Source: Candidatus Sumerlaeota bacterium
Lineage (GTDB): Bacteria; Sumerlaeota; Sumerlaeia; JAFGJS01
NCBI GenBank assembly: GCA_016928995.1
Contig: JAFGJS010000081.1
Coordinates: forward strand, 1-39,844
Reading direction: 5' to 3'
Length of the DNA: 39,844 nt
Made by a program: the position numbers and the translations under genes. Below the pieces are notes generated by a model. It was not told the origin of the DNA. It saw only the letters and a list, made by a program, of their open reading frames with translations, and made no database searches. Each line of letters starts with the position of its first letter. Within the stretch, counting starts at the first letter, position 1. This document shows positions 16,233 to 23,038 of this stretch, in pieces.

Positions 16233-17672
16233 TTACGTTTCCCAGAGCGGGGCGTAGGCTCCGGCGTCGAGGCGGAAAGTCCAGGCGACGGCTTCGCGGG
16301 CGGTCTGCGTTTCCGGCGGCACGCGTAGCCAGTGTTCCTTGAACGCGCCGTCCGGCTCGGGCGTGGCATTGATCACGCGAACCATGACGATCGGCTCGTC
16401 ACGGACGACCGGCGCGACGTAAAGTTCGCCAAAGGCGTCGGCATGCAGCCGCTCTCCGCCGGATTCGCGCAGGTAGCGTTGCGCGCCGAAGCGCTCGATC
16501 ATCGCGCGGCGCAATGCGCGCGGCAGGTTTTCCGCTTGCAGATCGCCCACGGTGATGGTCTGTGGCGCGTCGATCAGGCGCGGCGGGACGCGCATCCCGT
16601 GCCAGGCCCAGAGCGCGGATTCATCGGCGTAGAGCGCGGCTGGTCCGCTGGGTGAATGCAGTCGGCCTTCGGCGTCGTAGCGCAGGCGCACGGGGCGGTC
16701 GCAGAGGATCGCCGTGTTCTCATAACACCACCAGGCGGAGCAGAGGTGCTCCAGCGCGACCAGCGGCAGCAGCGCGTCAGCCGCCTGGGTTTGACCGGCC
16801 GTCCATTCCAGCCAGGCCAGTTCGCCGGGGTTGGCCTGATTCCAACTGCATTGCCGCAAGGCGCGGGGGAGCGGCTGGACGGCGTTTGGATCGGCGTCGA
16901 AATCCGCCGGTTGCAGCAGTTCCATGATCTGGTTTTGCTGCAGCAGACATGCGGCGCGCCAGGCTCGCGCTTCGAGGCCTAAGGGCAATTCACGTTTCAG
17001 GCCGCATTGCATACGCCGCGCGATGGACTCCTGCATCTCCCGCGCGGCGCCGTAAATGCGGCCAGCGACGCATGCTTCGCGCTGGAGCACCTGTCCGGCG
17101 CGTTCGGCGCCAGTGTGCGGCGATCCGCACCAGACGATGCGGCGCGGAGCGCTGAGTCCGGCGGCGCGATAGGCGGCGTCGATCCAGCGCCGGGCGCGTT
17201 CGCGGTTCGCCAGCCGATCCGCCACGGAGAGCTGGCGCACGCCAAGCGCCGCGTCCCATTCGGCGGCGATTTCGCCGGCCAGTTCGCGCATGGGCGGATG
17301 GATTCCTGCTGGCAGCGGTTCGGGCGGAGCGGGTGCGTCCGCGCGCAAATCAACCGGCTCCCATGAGTATTCGCGCTGCTTCATGGCGCGATACAGCCCG
17401 GCTTCGAGCGCGAGCGGCGCATGCTCGTCGTGGATCAGCGTGCAAGGCCGGTCGAGGCGCAAGTAGAGTTCGTTATCCCGGTCGTCGGCCGCAAAGACCT
17501 CCGCGGCGGAGTGCGTCTCCGTCGCTTGATCTTCGCATAACGCATGCACGTGGCCTTCGCCTTCGCCTTCGAACAGGATCATTCGTCCATTTTGCGGCTC
17601 GACGGCGCTCAGCAACTCCGGGTGCGGCAGCTGGCTTACAGTTTGGATGAGGATGTCGCCTTGTCTCTGCAT
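16233..17672 (-). CDS. RQGD-domain / DUF6745 fusion protein
   Basis: A 479-residue soluble protein of unknown function. Residues 1-110 match the small conserved protein that starts with an RQGD motif (QRQGDILIQTVSQLP), followed by GRMILFEGEGEGHVHAL and HDEHAPLALEAGLYRAMKQR with EYSW. From about 140 onward the sequence matches the DUF6745 family: AWWCYENTAILCDRPVRLRY, GRLHSPSGPAALYADES, LWAWHGMRVPPRLIDAPQTI, FGAQRYLRESG, and the end block DEPIVMVRVINATPEPDGAF with WLRVPPETQTAREAVAWTF. From memory these two are usually separate neighbouring genes, so this looks like a fusion. The last 80 residues form the best-conserved block. AGGAGG lies 7 nt before the ATG. The preceding gene at 17756 is on the same strand, 83 bp away. 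It ends 7 bp from the converging protease gene. No biochemical role is known to me. Confidence 0.75.
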   Translation of the reverse strand: MQRQGDILIQTVSQLPHPELLSAVEPQNGRMILFEGEGEGHVHALCEDQATETHSAAEVFAADDRDNELYLRLDRPCTLIHDEHAPLALEAGLYRAMKQREYSWEPVDLRADAPAPPEPLPAGIHPPMRELAGEIAAEWDAALGVRQLSVADRLANRERARRWIDAAYRAAGLSAPRRIVWCGSPHTGAERAGQVLQREACVAGRIYGAAREMQESIARRMQCGLKRELPLGLEARAWRAACLLQQNQIMELLQPADFDADPNAVQPLPRALRQCSWNQANPGELAWLEWTAGQTQAADALLPLVALEHLCSAWWCYENTAILCDRPVRLRYDAEGRLHSPSGPAALYADESALWAWHGMRVPPRLIDAPQTITVGDLQAENLPRALRRAMIERFGAQRYLRESGGERLHADAFGELYVAPVVRDEPIVMVRVINATPEPDGAFKEHWLRVPPETQTAREAVAWTFRLDAGAYAPLWET

Positions 17673-17710
17673 GATGTGCGCCTCCTTGGCGGTCTTGATT
17701 CTTTTGGTTT

Positions 17711-17752
17711 CTAAACTCTAAACTCTGAACTCTAAACTCTGAACACTAAACT
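17711..17752. repeat. Heptamer tandem repeat, six copies
   Basis: Six units of CTAAACT with variants CTGAACT and CTGAACA fill half of the 83-bp spacer between the two genes of the DUF6745 operon. Copy number could vary between strains. Confidence 0.85.
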
Positions 17753-17755
17753 CTA

Positions 17756-18046
17756 TTACGCCGTGGCCATGCCGCGATTGGGGATTTCGCGCGCGCATTC
17801 GCGTTCGATGGTTTCGGCGGCTTTGATCAGCTCATCGAAATCCGGCTCGTCGAATTGCTGCATGGACGCGCTGATTGCAGCGAGGTGCACGGCTCGTTCG
17901 ATCTGCGAACTGGTGAGCGGCGAACGCTGCGCCAGATTTCGCACGAGTTCCGGGTTGCTGGCGATCCCTTCGCCTGCGAGCGCGATGCGCCATTCTTCGG
18001 CGCGGCGCAGCATGTATTTCATGTAAATCGTGTCTTCCATCATCAT
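17756..18046 (-). CDS. Small helical protein, partner of the DUF6745 gene
   Basis: A 96-residue, almost entirely alpha-helical acidic protein. Its central part, LAQRSPLTSSQIERAVHLAA with ISASMQQ, resembles the C-terminal helical lid of AAA ATPases (the segment where a helix starting with a Gly or Ser pair selects sensor 2), but there is no Walker A or B here. It may be a detached lid domain or a fragment of such an ATPase (inference). CCTCC on the plus strand (18056-18060) gives a GGAGG site 9 nt before the ATG at 18046; the ATG at 18055 touches that site and is therefore unlikely. The gene is followed by the DUF6745 fusion 83 bp later, and a very AT-rich region lies upstream. Confidence 0.6.
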   Translation of the reverse strand: MMMEDTIYMKYMLRRAEEWRIALAGEGIASNPELVRNLAQRSPLTSSQIERAVHLAAISASMQQFDEPDFDELIKAAETIERECAREIPNRGMATA

Positions 18047-18359
18047 TGCGGTCATCCTCCGGGGTGTTTGTTTTCTTCGCACATCATTTTATATGCATGG
18101 TTCGTGCCAAAAATATAAATATAAGAAAATCAGTGATGAAATAAAAATAAAACTTAAATAAAATCACAAAATTATAAAAATTATATATAAAATATATATT
18201 CTTGCCGATTTCAAGAGTTTTGATTTGAATGCAATATTGGATTGAATCCGATCATGAAGGGCGCTTTCTGTTGAATTTATGTGGAAGGCAGGGGAGCATG
18301 ATTCAGCAGTGTTAATCGAACCGAACGCTATAGATTGAAAGTGATTCAGGCGGTGGGCC
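18047..18359. other. AT-rich divergent regulatory region
   Basis: 313 bp between divergent genes. The part 18107-18215 is almost pure A and T with runs such as ATTATATATAAAATATATATT, in strong contrast to both flanks. It probably carries the promoter of the small helical protein gene, and AT-rich DNA of this kind is a typical target of nucleoid proteins. I see no gene or precise box. Confidence 0.5.
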
Positions 18360-19073
18360 ATGTTCAAGATCGGGAAGTTGGCGAAATTTGCGGAGCAGTC
18401 CGGGCGATGGATCAATCGTGCGGCGATCCTGCTGCTGCTCTTCACCGGGCTGGTTGTGCTGGGCGTGCTGGGTTATGCGGCGCTGCTGGCGAACCGCACC
18501 ATCGCGGAGCTGCTGACGCAGAACGAGACTTTGAAAACCGCGCTGGCGAACCTGGAGGCAGAGTCGGAGATCGGCTATGCCAAGGCGCTGTCGCGCACGA
18601 CGGTCAATGGCCGGACCTTTACCCGGGTGCTGTTTGTGGAGACCGATCCGGCGCAACCGGAGCGGAAATTGCGCGAGCTGGAATGCGAGGTGGAAGGCGA
18701 CGTTGTGCATTTCGACGCGCTGGTGGCGCGATTCGACCGCCAGCTCGTGCGCGACGGCAAGGCGCGGTCGCTGTATCTCTGGCGGCGGATTTACGGCGAG
18801 AACACCCCGCCCGCAAAGGGAATGCCGATTCAACCGGAAGGACAGATCCCGGAACGCTACCGGGCCTTGACGCGCGATCTGCCTCCGGCGGACCGGATGA
18901 CTTTCTGGGGCGCGATCTGGTCGCTGGCGAACGATCCGGAGCGGCTGACGAAGCTCGGTGTGCGCGGCGTGGCCGGGAATGCGGTGTATATTCAGCTGCA
19001 GCCGGGCAAACTGTATGTCTTCACGATCAACCACGCCGGCGGGCTTGAGGTGAAGGTGGAGAACATGCGGTGA
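18360..19073 (+). CDS. Membrane-anchored protein of unknown function
   Basis: A 237-residue protein with one strong transmembrane segment (AAILLLLFTGLVVLGVLGYA, about 21-45), followed by a short coiled stretch (RTIAELLTQNETLKTALANL) and a globular domain of about 160 residues that should lie outside the cytoplasmic membrane. The globular part is charged and regular (VLFVETDPAQPERKLRELEC, RSLYLWRRIYGENTPP, MTFWGAIWSLANDPERL) but I do not recognise the family. Two other frames overlap the same region; this one has the protein-like composition and is coupled to the next gene by a 4-nt GTGA overlap. Ribosome binding site is weak. Confidence 0.7.
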   Translation: MFKIGKLAKFAEQSGRWINRAAILLLLFTGLVVLGVLGYAALLANRTIAELLTQNETLKTALANLEAESEIGYAKALSRTTVNGRTFTRVLFVETDPAQPERKLRELECEVEGDVVHFDALVARFDRQLVRDGKARSLYLWRRIYGENTPPAKGMPIQPEGQIPERYRALTRDLPPADRMTFWGAIWSLANDPERLTKLGVRGVAGNAVYIQLQPGKLYVFTINHAGGLEVKVENMR

Positions 19074-20308
19074 ATCCTGAACTCGAAAATATCGAGGCGG
19101 ACGGCGAGTTGCTGGATTTGCTGTCGGGCAAGCGGGCGGCGCTGTCCTTGAATCGCCGCACGCTGGAGTTTGAATTGCCCGTCGGTGTGTTCAGTTCACA
19201 CGAGGTGGATCGCGGGACGTTGATGTTGCTGCGCGAGCTGGAGAAGGCCGGCGCGCCGCAGGGAGCATGGCTGGATGCCGGATGCGGTTGCGGGCCGATC
19301 GCTCTGGCAGCGCTGGCGAACGGCTGGGCGGAGCGCGCGGCCGGTCTGGAGCGCGACGCGCTGGCGCTCGATTTTGCGCGGCGTAATGCGCGGAGCAACG
19401 GGCTGGTAAATGCGGAGTGGATTGGCGGAGTGGCGTATCCCGAGGGACTGGGGCGATTCGATAGCATCGCGACGAATCTGCCGGCCAAGGCGGGCGATGA
19501 TGTGCATCGTTTGATTCTGCTTGGCGCGGCGAAATTTTTGAAGCCGGAAGGCCGGGCGTGGTGCGTGGTTGTGGCGCCGCTGGGCGAACTGATCGCGGCG
19601 ACGCTGCATGAGCCGGGAGTGGAATTGCTGCATGTGCGCGAGTCGGCGGAATATTGGGTGATGCAATATCGCTTTAAGAGAGCGCCGGAAGTTTCCGGGC
19701 GCCCCTATGATCGGCTGGAAGGCTGGTTTGATTTGCGCGGCGCCTCGTATTTTTTGCGCACGGCGTATGGACTTGAGGAGTTCGACCGGCCGTCGTTTGA
19801 AACGCAGCTGCTGGCGGAGTTATTCGAAAAGGGCGGCGGCTTGGAAACGGAGAGTGTGGCCATCGCGGATGGCGGACCGGGGCATCTGGCGGCATGGTGC
19901 GCGACGGTGTGTTCGCAGTTGAAGACGCTGTGCCTTGTTTCGCGCGACGCGCTGGCCTTGCGGCAATCCTGCGAGAATTTATCGCGCGCGGAATTTTCAG
20001 GAGAAGTCCGAGCGCTGCACAGCGTGGATTTCAGTATAGGCGCCCGCGATGGCTGCGATTGGCTGCTGATGCGCTTGAACGAGAAGGAAGGCATCGGCGC
20101 CGCGCTTTGGCGGCTGCGCCGCTGCCTGGCGGACGGCGCGGCGAAGCGTGTCGCGCTGGTCTGCAATTCCGGTTTCGGCGGCCGTTTGGAGAAGGCCCTG
20201 CGGCGTGAAGGCATGCACATCCCGCGCAAGAAAAAATCAAAAGGCCTCTGGGGCGCGGTGCTGGTTTCGAAATCATTCCAGGATTGCTCGACATCCATGC
20301 TGAATTAA
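19070..20308 (+). CDS. Class I SAM-dependent methyltransferase, RsmC/RlmG-like
   Basis: A 412-residue protein. Residues 30-185 form a methyltransferase-small-type domain: FSSHEVDRGTLMLLREL, motif I LDAGCGCGPIALAAL (SAM binding), RSNGLVNAEWI and the active-site region IATNLPAKAGDDVHRLIL, in which NLPAK stands where rRNA guanine methyltransferases have NPPF. The NxPAKxG variant occurs in a subgroup of these proteins, so the enzyme is probably active on another substrate. The C-terminal 220 residues look like a second, degenerate methyltransferase fold without motif I, as in the two-domain RsmC/RlmG layout but in reverse order. It starts with GTG overlapping the previous stop (GTGA). rRNA or protein methylation cannot be decided. 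Confidence 0.75.
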   Translation: MNPELENIEADGELLDLLSGKRAALSLNRRTLEFELPVGVFSSHEVDRGTLMLLRELEKAGAPQGAWLDAGCGCGPIALAALANGWAERAAGLERDALALDFARRNARSNGLVNAEWIGGVAYPEGLGRFDSIATNLPAKAGDDVHRLILLGAAKFLKPEGRAWCVVVAPLGELIAATLHEPGVELLHVRESAEYWVMQYRFKRAPEVSGRPYDRLEGWFDLRGASYFLRTAYGLEEFDRPSFETQLLAELFEKGGGLETESVAIADGGPGHLAAWCATVCSQLKTLCLVSRDALALRQSCENLSRAEFSGEVRALHSVDFSIGARDGCDWLLMRLNEKEGIGAALWRLRRCLADGAAKRVALVCNSGFGGRLEKALRREGMHIPRKKKSKGLWGAVLVSKSFQDCSTSMLN

Positions 20309-20344
20309 GAAGGATGTCCCGAATGGCGTCCCGAATGGCGCTTA

Positions 20345-20518
20345 CTTAAGGGAACCTCTAAAAATGGTATTCTCGCACGGAGGCACAGAGTACACGGAGA
20401 TTTTTAACATTGTATTTACGGCGGATACAAAATCGGTTCTCTGCACCCTCGCCCGGCGTAACCTTGGCGAAGCCGAGTCTCCGCGCCTCGGCGTTGAATT
20501 TTTAGAGGTTCCCTTAAG
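20345..20518. repeat. MITE-like element with 20-bp terminal inverted repeats
   Basis: The ends are perfect inverted copies of CTTAAGGGAACCTCTAAAAA (20345-20364) and its complement (20499-20518). The interior contains the CACGGAGGCACAGAG-type sequence found in dispersed repeats of many environmental bacteria. There is no coding capacity. No target-site duplication is obvious. It lies just after the methyltransferase gene in the 980-bp non-coding stretch 20309-21288. Confidence 0.8.
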
Positions 20519-20650
20519 CAAGATGCCCATGCCACGTTTGTCAGGTGTAGTTAGAGGGCATAGCCGTTATCGCGGAAAAAGACCGGCTGTCGTTGGCTGC
20601 AGCGTTGCGTGACGTGATATCGTAATCGAAATGCGATGATTTTGATGGTT

Positions 20651-20788
20651 GAGGCAACCTCAAAAAATTCACAACAAAGACACAATGGCACGCAGAACTG
20701 ATTTTATAAACTATATAAAAACAATCCTTCAATCTCTGTGTGCTCCGAGTGCTCTGTGCGAGAATCGCAATTTATAGAGGTTCTCTTA
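20651..20788. repeat. Degenerate second copy of the CACAGAG element, inverted
   Basis: The right end 20731-20788, read on the minus strand, matches the left end of the element at 20345 over about 58 bases (TAAGAGAACCTCTATAAATT, then TTCTCGCACAGAGCACTCGG). The left end keeps AACCTCAAAAAATT. A third fragment (AGTACACAGAGAACC) lies around 20820-20834. Confidence 0.65.
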
Positions 20789-20930
20789 TGTTTTCCTTAG
20801 AATTCACCACAGCACATCGAGTACACAGAGAACCGTCTAAATAGACATCTCACGATTGATTTATCCTAATAGAAAGTGGCCACAGCCGAGTATGATAGTA
20901 GCGTTTTTAAAGGTTTTCGTTTTGCAGGTC

Positions 20931-21063
20931 GCTGAAAGCGCCAGACATACCGTCCTGCGCATCAATATGTTGCGCCCTTTCAGGGCTTGGATGGTTTTGA
21001 TCCACAGACCCAGGGCTGTGCGCGATGCGCTTGCCCTGGGCTGGTATGTCAAGCGCCTTTAGC
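20931..21063. repeat. Palindromic repeat element with nested hairpins
   Basis: Outer arms 20931-20951 and 21043-21063 pair at 17 of 21 positions (core GGTATGTC and GCGC). Inside lie GCCC-TTTCA-GGGC (around 20973-20985) and CCCAGGGC / GCCCTGGG (21009-21016 with 21033-21040). The layout of GCCCTGAAAGGGC and CCCAGGGC blocks matches palindromic elements seen near REP-type transposases elsewhere; no transposase gene is present here. Confidence 0.65.
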
Positions 21064-21195
21064 GCTGATAAGATGAAGTTAAGAGAAGCGAAACCCTTAT
21101 CGCTACTGCCGGGTGCGGCTGTGCCACATCCTGACTCCCCCCTAATGGCCGGGTTCGCACAAAAATAGATGTCGTTGGAGGACGGATATTATTGG

Positions 21196-21214
21196 GTTTG
21201 CACATAAATCAAAC
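21196..21214. promoter_or_regulatory. Candidate operator of the TetR-type regulator
   Basis: Inverted repeat GTTTG-N9-CAAAC located 20 bp upstream of the -35 box of the regulator gene. TetR-type proteins usually repress their own operon from such sites. Sequence evidence alone is weak. Confidence 0.3.
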
Positions 21215-21233
21215 GAACGACTTATTCTTATGA

Positions 21234-21263
21234 TTGACATTGAGCCTTCGTCACGCTTATACT
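21234..21263 (+). promoter_or_regulatory. Sigma-70 promoter of the cecR-ybhGFSR-type operon
   Basis: Perfect -35 TTGACA (21234-21239) and -10 TATACT (21258-21263, five of six) with an 18-bp spacer; predicted start near 21270. The ATG at 21271 would then lie at the transcript start, supporting the downstream ATG at 21289, which has AGGA 9 nt before it. Confidence 0.75.
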
Positions 21264-21288
21264 ACAGACAATGAAGCGAGGAACAGGC

Positions 21289-21990
21289 ATGAAATCTACT
21301 GAATCAAAAAATTCAACGAAGGCTGCTACATCTCAAGCCGGTGATGCTACGCGACGCCGGTTGATTGACGCTGGCATTGATGTCTTCGGGCGGTATGGAT
21401 TTGAGGCGGCCACGACTCGGATGTTGGCCAGGGCTGCCGGGGTGAATCTGGCCGCCATTCCCTATCACTTTGGTGGCAAAGAAGGGCTCTATCATGCGGC
21501 GGTGCTGCAGGTCGTCGATCGTGCGCTGGGCGCCCTTGAAGCGGAGAGGAGGATAGTTTTTGAAACCATGAAAAATCCTGATGCGTCCCGCGATGAGTTG
21601 CTCGGGGCGCTGGAGACCATCATCCGAGGCTTCGGTCGTGTGATGATCTGCTCGGAAATCGGTGGACAATTCGGTCCGATCATCGTTCGTGAACAATTCC
21701 ATCCAACGAGCGCCTTCGACCGTATCTATGAAAGCGAGATGCGAACCTTGCATGAGGCCGTGACTTGTCTTGTGGCGCGCTTGACCGGAGTGTCTCCCGA
21801 AAGCGAAGAGGCGATCCTTCGCGCGCATGCAATCATCGGGCAAGTCGTAGTTTTTCGCGTGATGCGCGAGACTGCATTGCGGCGATTAGAGTGGAATGGC
21901 TTTGATGAGGAAAATACCAGGAAGGTGTGCGATATTCTCATTGAGAATATACGCCGTATTTTTGAGCGCGGCAATGAAAGGGGATTGTGA
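21289..21990 (+). CDS. cecR: TetR-family repressor, CecR-like
   Basis: A 233-residue dimeric repressor. The N-terminal DNA-binding domain (21-67) reads TRRRLIDAGIDVFGRYGFEA, then ATTRMLARAAGVNLAAIPYH with FGGKEGLY, the classical TetR helix-turn-helix. The C-terminal ligand domain contains GGQFGPIIVREQFHPTSAFD, which fits the CecR/DUF1956 subgroup. In Escherichia coli CecR (YbiH) controls the ybhGFSR exporter genes; here exactly that set of four genes follows without gaps, so self-regulation of the whole operon is likely. The stop TGA overlaps the next start (TGATG). An in-frame ATG at 21271 is the alternative start. Confidence 0.88.
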   Translation: MKSTESKNSTKAATSQAGDATRRRLIDAGIDVFGRYGFEAATTRMLARAAGVNLAAIPYHFGGKEGLYHAAVLQVVDRALGALEAERRIVFETMKNPDASRDELLGALETIIRGFGRVMICSEIGGQFGPIIVREQFHPTSAFDRIYESEMRTLHEAVTCLVARLTGVSPESEEAILRAHAIIGQVVVFRVMRETALRRLEWNGFDEENTRKVCDILIENIRRIFERGNERGL

Positions 21991-23036
21991 TGAAGAAAAG
22001 AATAATCGTGTTGCTCTTCATTGTTGGCGCGTTTTTGGCGGCTGCATTTCCGGCTTGGAGGCAATTTCAGGCCATGCAAGCGGCGACTCAAGAAGATGAG
22101 CCGCTTATCATCGCTTATGGCAACATCGATGTCCGTCAGGTCAATCTCGCATTTCGGGTCGAGGGAAGGCTGCAGGAACTGGTTTTTGAGGAGGGTGACG
22201 CGATCAAGCGGGGCGAACTTGTTGGAACTCTTGATCCGGTGACATTCGAAGCGGAAGTTGATTTGCGCAAGGCGGAACTGGCTGCGGCGCGCGCCGGCCT
22301 GCAGCGGCTGGAAGCGGGATACCGGCCGCAGGAAATCGCAATCGCCCGCGCCGCGGTGACGGAGCGCGAGGCGACCTTGGCCACCTTTCAAGCGGAATTC
22401 GAGCGGCGGCAGGCGTTGGTGAATGACGGCGCGATCTCGAAGCAGTCGTTTGACGACATCCAGGCGCGCCGTGACGAGGCCCAGGCGCGGCTGCAGAGCG
22501 CTCGCGAGGAACTTGCGCTTCGCCTGGAAGGATACCGGCAGGAGGACATCGCTCAAGCCCAGGCGCAGATGGCTTCGCGCGAGGCTCAACTTACCATCGC
22601 CCGCACACGTCTGGAAGACACGAAACTCTACGCCCCGACATCGGGAACCGTGCTGACGCGCGTGTTGGAGCCGGGGTCGATTGTCCGCGCAGGGGAGACG
22701 GTGTTGACGGTTTCGCTGGCTGATCCGGTTTGGGCGCGCGTCTATATTCCGGAGCAGGACCTGGGCCGGATTCATCCCGGTATGAAGGCGCTGATCTACA
22801 CCGACAGCCGTCCCGATCACCCATATAAGGGTCAGGTTGGCTTCATTTCGCCGAAGGCGGAGTTCACTCCGAAGAACGTCGAGACTCCCGAACTCCGCAC
22901 GCGGCTGGTTTATCGCTTGCGGGTGGTCGTGGATAATCCGGATGGCGGACTCAGGCAGGGCATGCCGGTGACCGTGAAGCTGAATCCCAATCAGGACGAT
23001 TCTGCCCGGCGGACGACGATGCATCAGGAGGATTAG
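21990..23036 (+). CDS. ybhG: HlyD-family periplasmic adaptor, YbhG-like
   Basis: A 348-residue membrane fusion protein linking an ABC exporter to the outer part of the envelope. One N-terminal membrane anchor (IIVLLFIVGAFLAAAFPAW, 5-23), a biotinyl-lipoyl half (GNIDVRQVNLAFRVEGRLQE, LVFEEGDAIKRGELVGTLDP), a long alpha-helical hairpin (about 88-205, rich in Arg, Glu, Ala and Gln), the second lipoyl half (APTSGTVLTRVLEPGSIVRA) and a beta-barrel with the RTRLVYRLRVVVDNPDGGLR segment. Size and order match YbhG. GGGG lies 6 nt before the ATG at 21990; an adjoining GTG at 21987 is possible. Followed after 2 nt by ybhF, with AGGAGGA inside its own 3' end. Confidence 0.9.
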   Translation: MKKRIIVLLFIVGAFLAAAFPAWRQFQAMQAATQEDEPLIIAYGNIDVRQVNLAFRVEGRLQELVFEEGDAIKRGELVGTLDPVTFEAEVDLRKAELAAARAGLQRLEAGYRPQEIAIARAAVTEREATLATFQAEFERRQALVNDGAISKQSFDDIQARRDEAQARLQSAREELALRLEGYRQEDIAQAQAQMASREAQLTIARTRLEDTKLYAPTSGTVLTRVLEPGSIVRAGETVLTVSLADPVWARVYIPEQDLGRIHPGMKALIYTDSRPDHPYKGQVGFISPKAEFTPKNVETPELRTRLVYRLRVVVDNPDGGLRQGMPVTVKLNPNQDDSARRTTMHQED

Positions 23037-23038
23037 TC

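Noticed and set aside
20856-21062. 68-codon plus-strand open frame before cecR
   Set aside because: It is a read-through of the palindromic repeat element, and similar spurious frames arise wherever such elements occur.
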